DNA of 64,000 nucleotides from DATARH01 sp963778385. Lineage in GTDB: Bacteria; Pseudomonadota; Alphaproteobacteria; ATCC43930; CGMCC-115725. Location: NCBI GenBank assembly GCA_963778385.1, contig CAVZUA010000026.1, positions 186,001 to 250,000 of the forward strand. The letters are read 5' to 3'. The first letter of the stretch is position 1. Each line of letters opens with the position of its first letter. The notes below the pieces were generated by a model. The model was given only the letters and a program-made list of their open reading frames with translations, had not been told where the DNA came from and made no database searches. The position numbers and the translations under genes are program-made. Of this stretch, positions 1 through 8,322 are shown piece by piece.

Positions 1-674
1 CCAACAACTTGGCCAACACCAGCACGACCGCGTTCAAGGCTCAGCAGCCGGTGTTCAAGGCCGAGCCCTATGTCGGGCAAGGGCTCCCCGACCGCGTCAA
101 TGTCGCGACTGCCGAGGATACCGCCGATTTCAAACCCGGCCCGATCCAACAGACGGGGCGAAGCCTCGATGTGGCGGTGAGCGGCTCGGGTTGGATCGGC
201 GTGCAGGCCAGCGACGGAACAACGGCACTGACCCGCAATGGTTCGCTGTCGATTTCCGCGACCGGGATGCTGCAGAGCAGCGACGGCAACCCCGTGCTCG
301 GCCGGGGCGCGGCGCCGATCACGCTGCCACCGCTGCAGAGCGTGACGATCGGCGAAGACGGCACGATCTCGGGCACGCCGCTCGGCCAGCCAGCCGATCA
401 GATCACCACGCTCAACCGCATCCTGCTCTCCAACCCGCAGCCAAACACGTTGCGGCGTCGCACCGACGGACTGTTCGACGATCCGAGCGGACAGCCGGTT
501 CCCGATGCCTCGGTGAAGCTGCAGGTCGGCGCGCTGGAAGAGAGCAACGCCAATCCGGTCGCGCTGATGATGAGCATGATTGAGAACGCCCGCAGCTTCC
601 AAATGCAGACCGAGCTCGTGCACCTGACCATCAACCAGGGTCAGGGGCAGAGCAGCCCCTTGACCCTCACCTGA
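1..674 (+). CDS. flgF: Flagellar basal-body rod protein FlgF, 5' end missing
   Basis: The first complete codons read N-N-L-A-N-T-S-T-T-A-F-K, the N-terminal signature of flagellar rod/hook proteins, normally about 30 residues from the start, so the true start lies before the window. The TTG at base 9 is not a start. The rest carries the central flagellar beta domain (VAVSGSGWIGVQ, then a TRNGSLSIS stretch) and the C-terminal helix (EESNANPVALMMSMIENARSFQMQTELV) typical of FlgF, a proximal-rod component of the basal body. It ends with TGA at 672-674, 30 bases before flgG. Its position directly ahead of flgG separates it from FlgC and FlgE. Confidence is high. Confidence 0.93.
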   Translation, partial: NNLANTSTTAFKAQQPVFKAEPYVGQGLPDRVNVATAEDTADFKPGPIQQTGRSLDVAVSGSGWIGVQASDGTTALTRNGSLSISATGMLQSSDGNPVLGRGAAPITLPPLQSVTIGEDGTISGTPLGQPADQITTLNRILLSNPQPNTLRRRTDGLFDDPSGQPVPDASVKLQVGALEESNANPVALMMSMIENARSFQMQTELVHLTINQGQGQSSPLTLT

Positions 675-704
675 TCCCGGCAGGGCAGGGCGGAGGACTA
701 AACA

Positions 705-1493
705 ATGATGCAATCGTTGGCCGTGGTCCGCACTGGCCTCGAAGGCAATCAAACCAAGATGGACGTCATCTCCAACAACCTGGCCAACATCAATACGACC
801 GGGTTCAAGAAGATGCGGCCGATCTTCCACGACCTGCTTTACGAGAACCAGACCCAGGCCGGCGGCTTCACCTCGCAGGCAACCAATTACCCCTCCGGCC
901 TGCAGCAGGGCACCGGGGCCAATGTCGTCGCCACCGAGCCGGTGGTGTCGCAAGGCAGCCTCGAACAGACCAACAATGCGCTCGACGTAGCGATCAACGG
1001 CCAGGGCTATTTCCAGATCCTGCTGCCCTCCGGCACGTTGGCGTATACCCGAGACGGCAGCTTTCAGGTCAGCCCTCAGGGACAGGTCGTCACCGCGCTC
1101 GGCAACCAGCTGCAGTCGCCGATCACCATCCCGCGCGGCGCGCAAAGCATCACGATCGGCCAGGACGGCACGGTCAGCATTACGCTGCAGGGGCAGGCGC
1201 AGCCGTCGCAGGTCGGGGTGATCCAGCTCGCCAACTTTATCAATCCCGCCGGCCTGCAGAACACCGGCAACAATCTGGCGATCCAGACCCAGGCCTCGGG
1301 CGCGCCGATCACCGGCCAGCCGACCCAGAACGGCCTCGGCTCGGTCGCCCAAGGCTATCTCGAAGGCTCGAACGTGTCGGTGGTCGACGAGATGATCGAC
1401 ATGATCGCGACGCAGCGCGCCTACGAGCTCAACACCGAGGCGGCCAAGGGCGTCGACCAGATGCTCAACTACCTGACCCAGGCCGCTACGTGA
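705..1493 (+). CDS. flgG: Flagellar distal rod protein FlgG
   Basis: FlgG builds the distal rod that spans the periplasm inside the P and L rings. The 262-residue length is exactly family-typical. The N-terminus has the rod signature S-N-N-L-A-N-I-N-T-T-G-F-K at about residues 24-36 followed by the FlgG-specific region with LLYENQTQAGG. The C-terminus ends with the conserved helix containing MIDMIATQRAYELN. The chosen ATG has a GGAGG ribosome-binding site at 692-696, eight bases upstream. A second ATG follows immediately. The stop overlaps the flgH start in a GTGA junction, implying translational coupling. Confidence 0.97.
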   Translation: MMQSLAVVRTGLEGNQTKMDVISNNLANINTTGFKKMRPIFHDLLYENQTQAGGFTSQATNYPSGLQQGTGANVVATEPVVSQGSLEQTNNALDVAINGQGYFQILLPSGTLAYTRDGSFQVSPQGQVVTALGNQLQSPITIPRGAQSITIGQDGTVSITLQGQAQPSQVGVIQLANFINPAGLQNTGNNLAIQTQASGAPITGQPTQNGLGSVAQGYLEGSNVSVVDEMIDMIATQRAYELNTEAAKGVDQMLNYLTQAAT

Positions 1494-2221
1494 GCTTGCG
1501 TGTTTCTCCGGCCGCGGTGTTGTTGCTGCTGGGCGGTGGTGTCGCCGGCTGCACGCACCCCGCGACCCAAGGGCAGATGCTGGCCGATCTCGCCCATTTG
1601 CCCGGCGACCAGGCGACCGAGGGGCCAGTCACCAACGGTGCGATCTATCAGGGCAATGTGCAGGGCGGGGGCGGGCTCGAACTGTTCCGCGATCACCGCG
1701 TCTGGCAGGTCGGCGATATCGTGACGGTGCAGATCGCGCAGAACGCCGCCGCCACCAAGAATGTCAGCCAGAATCTCGGCCGCACCGACAGCGTCAAGCA
1801 GAACGTCAACAACCTGTTCGGGCTGCCGACCTCGTTCGGCCACTCCAGCGCGACGACCAAGTTCAACCCGAATATCGACGTCAGCACCGCCAACGCGTTG
1901 CAAGGCAGCGGCGGCACCGCGCAAAGCGACACGTTCAGGGCCACCGTCTCGACGATGGTGCAGCGCATCCGGCCGAACGGCGACCTCGTCATCGCCGGCA
2001 ACGACGAGGTGAAGCTGGTCGGCGGCAAGGAATACATCCGCATCGCCGGCGTCGTGCGTCCCGAGGATTTGTCCGGCAACGTCGTGTCGTCGACGCAGAT
2101 GGCCGAGGCGCATATCGAATTCAGCGGCGACGGCGAGACCTATCTGGCGCCGAAAATGGGCTGGTTTCAGCGGCTGTTCCTGACGGTGAGCGAAGCATGG
2201 CCGGGCGATTGGTTCAATTAG
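1490..2221 (+). CDS. flgH: Flagellar L-ring lipoprotein FlgH
   Basis: FlgH forms the outer-membrane L ring, the bushing for the rod. The protein is 243 residues long. It begins with a lipoprotein signal peptide: a hydrophobic run (AAVLLLLGGG) and a V-A-G-C lipobox with the acylated Cys at residue 21. The body contains the FlgH hallmarks DIVTVQIAQNAAATK, an RPNGDLVIAG stretch and IRIAGVVRPEDLS. The GTG start overlaps the flgG stop by four bases, and the 3' end overlaps flgI by 25 bases, so G, H and I are probably translated from one message. In many alphaproteobacteria flgA lies between flgG and flgH; it is absent here. Confidence 0.97.
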   Translation: MSLRVSPAAVLLLLGGGVAGCTHPATQGQMLADLAHLPGDQATEGPVTNGAIYQGNVQGGGGLELFRDHRVWQVGDIVTVQIAQNAAATKNVSQNLGRTDSVKQNVNNLFGLPTSFGHSSATTKFNPNIDVSTANALQGSGGTAQSDTFRATVSTMVQRIRPNGDLVIAGNDEVKLVGGKEYIRIAGVVRPEDLSGNVVSSTQMAEAHIEFSGDGETYLAPKMGWFQRLFLTVSEAWPGDWFN

Positions 2222-3315
2222 TTCGGCTTTTCTTGCTGCTGGTTGCTGCCTTGGTCTGCAGCGGCACTGCCGCACGGGCGGATCGGCTCAAGGAACTGGT
2301 CCAGGTCGAAGGGGCGCGCGACAACCAGCTGATCGGCTACGGGCTGGTCGGCGGGCTGGCCGGCACCGGCGACCAGACGACGCAAGTGCCGTACACGGTG
2401 CAGGCGATCCAGAACATGATGCGGCAGATGGGGCTGACGCTGCCGCCGGCGGCGTTCCTGCAGCCTACCGCGGTGGCGGCGGTCATGGTCACCGCCGACC
2501 TGCCGGCGTTTCTGCAGATCGGCCAGAAAATCGACGTCACGGTCTCGGCGATGGGCAATGCCAAGAGCCTGCGCGGCGGCGTGCTGCTGATGACCCAGCT
2601 GCGCGGCTCCGACGGCCAGGTCTATGCGATCGCCCAGGGTTCGCTGCTGGTCAGCGGTTTCGAGGCGAGCGGGCAGGCCTCCTCGACCACGGTCAACATC
2701 CCGACCGTCGCGCAGATCCCATCGGGGGCGATCATCGAGCGCACCGCCAAATCGACCTTCTCGGCGGACGGCGCGATCATGCTCGACCTCGACCAGCGAT
2801 CGTTCGGCAACGCGGCGCGGATCGCCGCGGCGATCAACGCGAAGATGGGCCAGGTGGCCGAGGCGCGCGGACCGGGCCAGGTCGCGGTGCGCAGCCCGCC
2901 GGGCACCAGCGCGCAGGTGCGTTTTGTTGCCGATATGCTGGAAATCGAGGTGACGACCGAGATGCCGGTCGCCGAGGTGGTGATCGACGCGCAGAGCGGC
3001 ACGGTCGTGCTCGGCCAGGATGTGCGCATCGGCCCGGCGGCGGTGGCCTATGGCAGCCTCGCTGTCACCGTCAACGAAACGCCCGAGGTGTCGCAGCCCG
3101 GACCGTTCAGCAATGGCACGACCAGGGTGGTGCCGCGCACCCAGGTCAAGGCGCAGGAAAAGACCGCGAAGGTCGTCGAGCTGACCAACGCGCCTCGCGT
3201 CTCCGACATCGTGCGCAACCTCAACGCCATCGGCGCGACCTCGTCCGATCTCATCGCCATCCTCCAGGCGTTGAAGCAATCGGGGTCGCTGCACGCACGG
3301 ATCAAGGTGATCTGA
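2197..3315 (+). CDS. flgI: Flagellar P-ring protein FlgI
   Basis: FlgI assembles the periplasmic P ring around the distal rod. The 372-residue product starts with a Sec signal peptide (hydrophobic core LFLLLVAALVCSG, probable cleavage near ARA-DRLKEL). It continues with the strongly conserved FlgI sequence: LIGYGLVGGLAGTGDQ, IGQKIDVTVSAMGNAKSL and RGGVLLMTQLRGSDGQVYAIAQG, split here for length. The C-terminus has the usual LNAIGATSSDLIAILQALK. The start lies inside the 3' end of flgH, and the stop is one base before the flgJ start. FlgI usually needs FlgA as chaperone, and no flgA is seen in the window. Confidence 0.97.
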   Translation: MAGRLVQLVRLFLLLVAALVCSGTAARADRLKELVQVEGARDNQLIGYGLVGGLAGTGDQTTQVPYTVQAIQNMMRQMGLTLPPAAFLQPTAVAAVMVTADLPAFLQIGQKIDVTVSAMGNAKSLRGGVLLMTQLRGSDGQVYAIAQGSLLVSGFEASGQASSTTVNIPTVAQIPSGAIIERTAKSTFSADGAIMLDLDQRSFGNAARIAAAINAKMGQVAEARGPGQVAVRSPPGTSAQVRFVADMLEIEVTTEMPVAEVVIDAQSGTVVLGQDVRIGPAAVAYGSLAVTVNETPEVSQPGPFSNGTTRVVPRTQVKAQEKTAKVVELTNAPRVSDIVRNLNAIGATSSDLIAILQALKQSGSLHARIKVI

Positions 3316-3316
3316 C

Positions 3317-4459
3317 GTGGATCTCGGGATCAGCCAGACGCTCGCCGCGGCCACCGGCGCCAATGACCTCTCCGGGCTGAAGAAGCTCGCCGCCGACAAC
3401 CCGGCCGGCCTGCGCAAGGTTGCCCAGCAGTTTGGCTCGCTCTTAATGCAGAACCTGATGCGGCAAAGCGACGGCACGGCGCTGCCGATGGCCGGTGGCG
3501 CCGGCGGTAATGTCGTCAATCAGATGTTCGCCGGGACGATCGGCCAGGCGGTGATGTCCAACGAGAAGATGGGCCTCACCGACATGCTGGTCCGCTCGCT
3601 GCAAAAGAAGCAGGACCAGGCGAACGGCGGCGCCAGCGATCCTTCGACCGGAACAACGACGGCGCAGACGCCGGCCGCCGGGGCTGGGTTCCCGCTCGGG
3701 CCTTACTGGCAGGGTAGCGGCATGCGCCCGCTCGCCGCCGCCATCGCGCAAGGGCTGACCAAACCCGGTGCCGGCACCGGCGCGGCGATGGCGCTGATGA
3801 CGCACATCAATCCGAAACTCGCCACGGCTTTCGGCGCAGGATCGGCCGGCACCGCGAGCGCCGGCAATACGACATTCCAGTCGCGGCCGGGCCATGCTTC
3901 GGGTGGCGCGTCGCCGGAAGATATCGCCGCGTTCTCACAAAAGCTGATGCCTTTGCTGCGGAGGGCGGGCGAACAGCTCGGCGTGTCGCCGAAGATATTG
4001 CTGGCGCAAGCGGCGATCGAGACCGGGTGGGGCCGCTCGGTGGTCGGCAACAATCTGTTCGGCATCAAGGCCGGCTCGTCGTGGACCGGTGCGAAGATCG
4101 ACGCCGCGACTCATGAATACGAGAACGGGCAGCTCATCTCGATCACCGACGCGTTCCGCGCCTACCCCAATGCCGAGGCATCGGTGCAGGACTTCGTGTC
4201 GCTGGTGCAAAGCAGCCCGCGTTACCGCGCCGCGCTCGGCAAGGCAGATGATGTCGTCGGCTACGCCCAGGCGCTGATCGCCGGCGGCTGGGCCACCGAC
4301 ATCAATTACGTCGGTAAGCTGCAGACGGTGGCGACAGGGCCTTCGGTCGCGGCGGCCAGCGTCGCGCCAACGGTGACGCCTGCCCAGCCGGCTGCCAGCC
4401 CCGAGCCCGGTCAGCCGATCTCGCCGCTGCCGGCGGATTTCACCGTCGCCTCGCGGTGA
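3317..4459 (+). CDS. flgJ: FlgJ: rod-binding domain fused to peptidoglycan glucosaminidase
   Basis: FlgJ caps the growing rod and, in its two-domain form, opens the peptidoglycan for it. The 380-residue protein has an N-terminal rod-binding domain (residues about 25-100, with FGSLLMQNLMRQ and GLTDMLVRSLQ). A low-complexity Gly/Ala linker follows. The C-terminal glucosaminidase-type hydrolase domain spans about residues 195-335, with the catalytic Glu at residue 235 in LAQAAIETGWGRS, followed by GNNLFGIK and FRAYPNAEASVQDF. A Pro/Ala-rich tail ends it. The GTG start follows the flgI stop by one base. Two-domain FlgJ is classical for beta/gammaproteobacteria, while many alphaproteobacteria carry only the rod-binding half. 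Confidence 0.95.
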   Translation: MDLGISQTLAAATGANDLSGLKKLAADNPAGLRKVAQQFGSLLMQNLMRQSDGTALPMAGGAGGNVVNQMFAGTIGQAVMSNEKMGLTDMLVRSLQKKQDQANGGASDPSTGTTTAQTPAAGAGFPLGPYWQGSGMRPLAAAIAQGLTKPGAGTGAAMALMTHINPKLATAFGAGSAGTASAGNTTFQSRPGHASGGASPEDIAAFSQKLMPLLRRAGEQLGVSPKILLAQAAIETGWGRSVVGNNLFGIKAGSSWTGAKIDAATHEYENGQLISITDAFRAYPNAEASVQDFVSLVQSSPRYRAALGKADDVVGYAQALIAGGWATDINYVGKLQTVATGPSVAAASVAPTVTPAQPAASPEPGQPISPLPADFTVASR

Positions 4460-4476
4460 AGTGAGCCGAGGCGCCG

Positions 4477-4842
4477 ATGGCTGACGACCGCACCACCCTG
4501 ATGCGACGCGAGTATCGCCTCGCGCATCGGCTTTTGCGGTTGTTTCGGATCGAGCGGAGCGGCCGTGTCGATCGCTGGCCCGGATCGGTCGGCGACCAAA
4601 TGCGCGCGCGCCGCGCCCGGTTGATCGATGAAATGCTGAGCCTTGAGGCCGTCCGCCGCGCGATGGAGCCGAGCGCGCCGGCGGAACTCGCCGGCGCGAT
4701 GTCCCTATTGGCGCGGGAGGTCGGCTGCGCCGAGCAATATTGCCTGCAACGCCTTTCGGAAATCGGCGGCGAGTTGAGCCGGCGGCGCGGCGCGCCGACC
4801 GGCCTGCGCGACGGTGGTGGCCAGGTTTTGGGACGAGTGTAG
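4477..4842 (+). CDS. Small helical protein, possible FlgN-type export chaperone
   Basis: This 121-residue protein lies in the flagellar operon, 17 bases after flgJ and directly abutting flgK (its stop ends at 4842, flgK starts at 4843). It is predicted mostly helical and Arg/Glu/Leu-rich, with two Cys residues near 85 and 90 and no signal peptide. Size and position fit FlgN, the cytosolic chaperone for hook-junction proteins FlgK and FlgL, but no FlgN motif was recognised with confidence. The functional call rests on context only. It could also be another flagellar accessory protein. The coding frame is believable because it fills the gap without overlap. Confidence 0.75.
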   Translation: MADDRTTLMRREYRLAHRLLRLFRIERSGRVDRWPGSVGDQMRARRARLIDEMLSLEAVRRAMEPSAPAELAGAMSLLAREVGCAEQYCLQRLSEIGGELSRRRGAPTGLRDGGGQVLGRV

Positions 4843-6786
4843 ATGGCTGGGCTCGGCCAGGTCATCGATACCGGGCGCAGCGGCCTCGACGCGGCGACCG
4901 CGGCGCTCGCGACCGTCGCCAACAACACCGCCAACGTCAATACGCCCGGCTACAACGTCGAATCGGTCAAGCAGACCGAGCTTCCCGGGGAGCTCAACGG
5001 ACCGGGGTTGGGGACGCAGGTCAGCTCGATCCAGCGCGCCTACGACCAGTTCGTCTTCGCGCAGATGGTCAACGCCACCTCGGCGAACCAGGCCGCGCAG
5101 GTGGCGCAGAGCAGCGCCGAAAACCTCACCGCGATTTTCCCGGTGGCGTCGGGCGGTGCGGGTGGGCTCGGTATCTCGATTACCAGCTTCTTTGCCGGCA
5201 TGGCGGGGATCAGCCAGGACCCGACGAGCCTGCCCAATCGCCAGACCTTTCTCAGCGACGCCAATGCGCTGGCGGCAAATTTCAATTCCGTCGGTAACCA
5301 GCTGGCAGCCAATCTGGGATCGCTCAACGGCCAGCTCGCCAACGCGGTCGCGCAGGTCAATACGCTGACCCAACAGATCGCTAAGCTTAATGCCCAGATC
5401 GAGGCGCAGACGGCGTCGGGCGTCACCCCGCCAAACGGGCTGATGGACGGCCGCGACGCCTTGGTCACGCAGCTTGGCAGCGAGCTTGGCGTCAATGTCG
5501 TCAGCGGACCCGACAACTCAGTCGGCATTTTCACCACCGGCGGCGCGATGCTGGTGCAGGGCGGCACCGCCGCGAACCTTGTCGCGGCATCGGGCAGCTA
5601 CGGCGGCAGCAGCCTCTCGATCATCTATCAGCCGACCGGACAGGACATCACCGCCAGCCTCAGCGGCGGGACGATCGGCGGCGTGCTCGGCTCGCAGGCG
5701 CAGGCTGTCGCGGCGCAGAATTCGGTCGGCGCGCTGGCCGTGGCGCTGGCTTCGGCGGTCAACACGCAGCAGACGCTGGGCCTCGATATGAATGGCGCGC
5801 AAGGCGGCAGCCTGTTCTCGGTCAGCGGTTCGACCGTCCTTGCCGGCAAGGCCAACACCGGCAGCGGCACGCTGACCGCGACGATCACCAACACCAGCGC
5901 CTTTCTGCCCGGCAATTTTATCGTGACGAAGACGGCCGGCGGCTATCAGGCGACCAATACCGGGACGGGGCAGGTGACCGCGCTCGGCGGCGGGCCGAGT
6001 TTCAGCTTGGACGGCATGACGCTGGCGGTGTCCGGCACGATCAACACCGGCGATTCGTTCGAGGTCGAGCCGACCGTGACGGCGGCGCAGACGCTCAAGG
6101 TCACCGTCGCCGACCCGGCGACGATCGCCGCCGCCTCGCCGTATGTCGCCACGCCTGGCAGCAATCTCGGCAATGTCTCGGCGAGCGCTTTCAGCGCCGC
6201 GGCCAGCGGTGCTACGCCGGCGGGGACAGTGATCGTCCCGGCGAGCTATTTCGGCCAGAACCTCTCGGTTCGGTTCACCTCCGCGACGACGTTCAACGTG
6301 CTCTCCGCCGGCAATGCGGTCGTTGCCTCGGGCAGTTTCAGCGCCGCCAACGGCGCGACGATCGCGGTTGCGTATCCGAGCCCCGCGCCGGCCGGCGAGG
6401 TCGCTGAATTCTCGCTTTCGGCCGGCACCGCGGCGGCCGGCGACAGCTTTTCATTGACCCCGGGCGGGATCAGCAGCAACGGCAATGTGGTGGCGATGAC
6501 CTCGCTCGCCGGCCAGAACATCGTCTCCGGACAGAGCCTGAGCAGCGCCTACAGCACGCTGGTCGGCCTGGTCGGCAGCGTCGGGCAAACCGCGAAGTTC
6601 AATGCCGAAGCAGCGCAAGGAGTCCTGGGCCAGGTCCAGGCGGTCCAGCAATCGATTTCCGGCGTCAATCTTGATGAGCAGGCGGCCGATCTCGTCACCT
6701 TTCAGCAAGCCTACCAGGCGGCGGCGCAGATCATCGCCAGCGCGCAGGCGCTGTTTCAGACCCTGCTGACTGCGGTGCAGGCCTAG
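4843..6786 (+). CDS. flgK: Flagellar hook-associated protein 1 FlgK
   Basis: FlgK (HAP1) is the first hook-filament junction protein. The 647-residue sequence begins with a divergent rod/hook signature (TVANNTANVNTPGYNVESVK, residues about 25-44) and ends with the conserved D0 helix (VNLDEQAADLVTFQQAYQ and ASAQALFQTLLTAV). The first third holds the coiled-coil D1 segment with GMAGISQDPTSLPNRQTFLSDANALAANFN. It is longer than the 550-residue enterobacterial protein, with an expanded Gly/Ser/Ala/Thr-rich surface domain at about 260-560. The ATG abuts the preceding small gene. flgL begins three bases after its stop. Confidence 0.96.
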   Translation: MAGLGQVIDTGRSGLDAATAALATVANNTANVNTPGYNVESVKQTELPGELNGPGLGTQVSSIQRAYDQFVFAQMVNATSANQAAQVAQSSAENLTAIFPVASGGAGGLGISITSFFAGMAGISQDPTSLPNRQTFLSDANALAANFNSVGNQLAANLGSLNGQLANAVAQVNTLTQQIAKLNAQIEAQTASGVTPPNGLMDGRDALVTQLGSELGVNVVSGPDNSVGIFTTGGAMLVQGGTAANLVAASGSYGGSSLSIIYQPTGQDITASLSGGTIGGVLGSQAQAVAAQNSVGALAVALASAVNTQQTLGLDMNGAQGGSLFSVSGSTVLAGKANTGSGTLTATITNTSAFLPGNFIVTKTAGGYQATNTGTGQVTALGGGPSFSLDGMTLAVSGTINTGDSFEVEPTVTAAQTLKVTVADPATIAAASPYVATPGSNLGNVSASAFSAAASGATPAGTVIVPASYFGQNLSVRFTSATTFNVLSAGNAVVASGSFSAANGATIAVAYPSPAPAGEVAEFSLSAGTAAAGDSFSLTPGGISSNGNVVAMTSLAGQNIVSGQSLSSAYSTLVGLVGSVGQTAKFNAEAAQGVLGQVQAVQQSISGVNLDEQAADLVTFQQAYQAAAQIIASAQALFQTLLTAVQA

Positions 6787-6788
6787 CC

Positions 6789-8048
6789 ATGCGCATCAGC
6801 ACCAACGAATTCCTGCTCGGCTCGCTCGCCGACCTTCTGCAGCAGCAGGACAACGTCAACCAGCTCAACCGCGAGATCGCCACCGGACAGACGATGCTCG
6901 ACGCCGCCGACGATCCCGGCGGCGCCGGCCAGGTCGTAAGCTTGACCAATCAGGTCGGCACGCTGGCCTATGACACGACCAATGGCCAGGCCGCCAAGAC
7001 GACATTGCAAAGCGGGGTGAGCGCATTGCAGCAGGTCACCAACCTGCTTGTGCAATTGCGGCAGAGCGCCATCACCGCGGCCAATGGCACCACCAACCAG
7101 CCGGATCGGCAGGCGAATATCACCATCGCTCAGTCTTTGCTGCAGCAATTGGTGCAGCTCGCGAATACCCAAGGCGCCAACGGCGGCTATCTGTTCGCCG
7201 GTTCTCGTTCGAGCGCCCAGGCATTTTCGCAGTTGCCGAACGGGCAGGTCGTCTTCAACGGCGACGCCAACAGCAATCAGGTGACGATTGCGCCGTCGCT
7301 CAACGTCACCGCGTCGATCTCGGGCCAGGGTATTTTCATGAACGTCCCGGCTGGGACGGACGGGGTGGCGGTCTCGGCGACCGGCGGCAATACGGGCACT
7401 GCCTTCGCGCTGGCTCAGGGCGTGACCAGCGCGTCGCAGATCACCGCCGCGGCGCTTGCCGGCACGCAGTACGACATCACCTTCTCCGGCAGCGGCTCGG
7501 GCCTGACCTACCAGGTGACGAGCGGGCATGGCGTACCGGGTAGTGCCGGCTACACCGCGTCTTCCGGCGTCGTCGCGTCGGGCAGCTATAGCGCCGGCTC
7601 CGCCCTCGCCTTTGGCGGCATGCAGGTCCAGGTTAGCGGCACCCCGGCGGCAGGCGACAGTTTCGCCGTGCAGCCGGGCGCCAGTACCAGCCTCTTCCAG
7701 ACCGTGCAGGATCTGATTACCGCGCTCGGCATGCCGCAAAGCACCGCCGCGCAGGCCTCGCAGGCGCAACAGGCGCTGCAGAACGTCATCGCCAGCATCG
7801 ACGGCGCGCAAACCAGCGTGCTGTCCGCGCAAGGCGCGCTCGGCAGCAACCTCGCCGAAATCCAGTCTGTGCAGACCCAAACCAGCACGCAGAGCGCGGA
7901 CGCGAGTGCTTCGATCTCGAACCTGCAGTCGGCAAGCCTGCCGCAGGTTCTGGCGAATTACAGCGAGGCGGTGACGGCGCTGCAGGCGGCCCAGTTGTCC
8001 TTTGCCAAGGTGCAGAACCTGACGCTGTTTCAGTATTTGACCCCCTAG
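6789..8048 (+). CDS. flgL: Flagellar hook-associated protein 3 FlgL
   Basis: FlgL (HAP3) is the second junction protein and is flagellin-like at both ends. The N-terminus (MRISTNEFLLGSLADLLQQQ, then LNREIATGQTMLDAADDP) is the classical FlgL start. The C-terminus (ASISNLQSASLPQVLANYSE, ALQAAQLSFAKVQNLTLFQYL) is the matching D0 helix. The middle of the 419-residue protein is a Gly/Ser/Thr-rich insertion, longer than in enterobacteria. Between its stop and the next ATG at 8323 lie 274 bases with no recognisable gene or terminator, so a new transcription unit may start there. Confidence 0.95.
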   Translation: MRISTNEFLLGSLADLLQQQDNVNQLNREIATGQTMLDAADDPGGAGQVVSLTNQVGTLAYDTTNGQAAKTTLQSGVSALQQVTNLLVQLRQSAITAANGTTNQPDRQANITIAQSLLQQLVQLANTQGANGGYLFAGSRSSAQAFSQLPNGQVVFNGDANSNQVTIAPSLNVTASISGQGIFMNVPAGTDGVAVSATGGNTGTAFALAQGVTSASQITAAALAGTQYDITFSGSGSGLTYQVTSGHGVPGSAGYTASSGVVASGSYSAGSALAFGGMQVQVSGTPAAGDSFAVQPGASTSLFQTVQDLITALGMPQSTAAQASQAQQALQNVIASIDGAQTSVLSAQGALGSNLAEIQSVQTQTSTQSADASASISNLQSASLPQVLANYSEAVTALQAAQLSFAKVQNLTLFQYLTP

Positions 8049-8322
8049 CCGGAGGAGGTTCGATCGCTAAGACAGTCGCGGGCTAAGTGAGGTCGCGTTC
8101 GTCATCCCGCAGCCTGTTATCCCTGTTATTTGGGCGAAATTATAGGAGGAACAGGTGCTGCGCGCTGTGGTGCTGGGAGGGTTTCCAGGGGCGTTCGCGG
8201 GGTCGTCATGCGGTGATGTGTGCTCAAACAAAATGCCATTGCCGTGTCTTTCTTTCGTATCCAAAACATGACGAATTTCGGGAATTTGTGGTAGATTTTA
8301 TACGGGTGGGGAAAGCTCGCGC

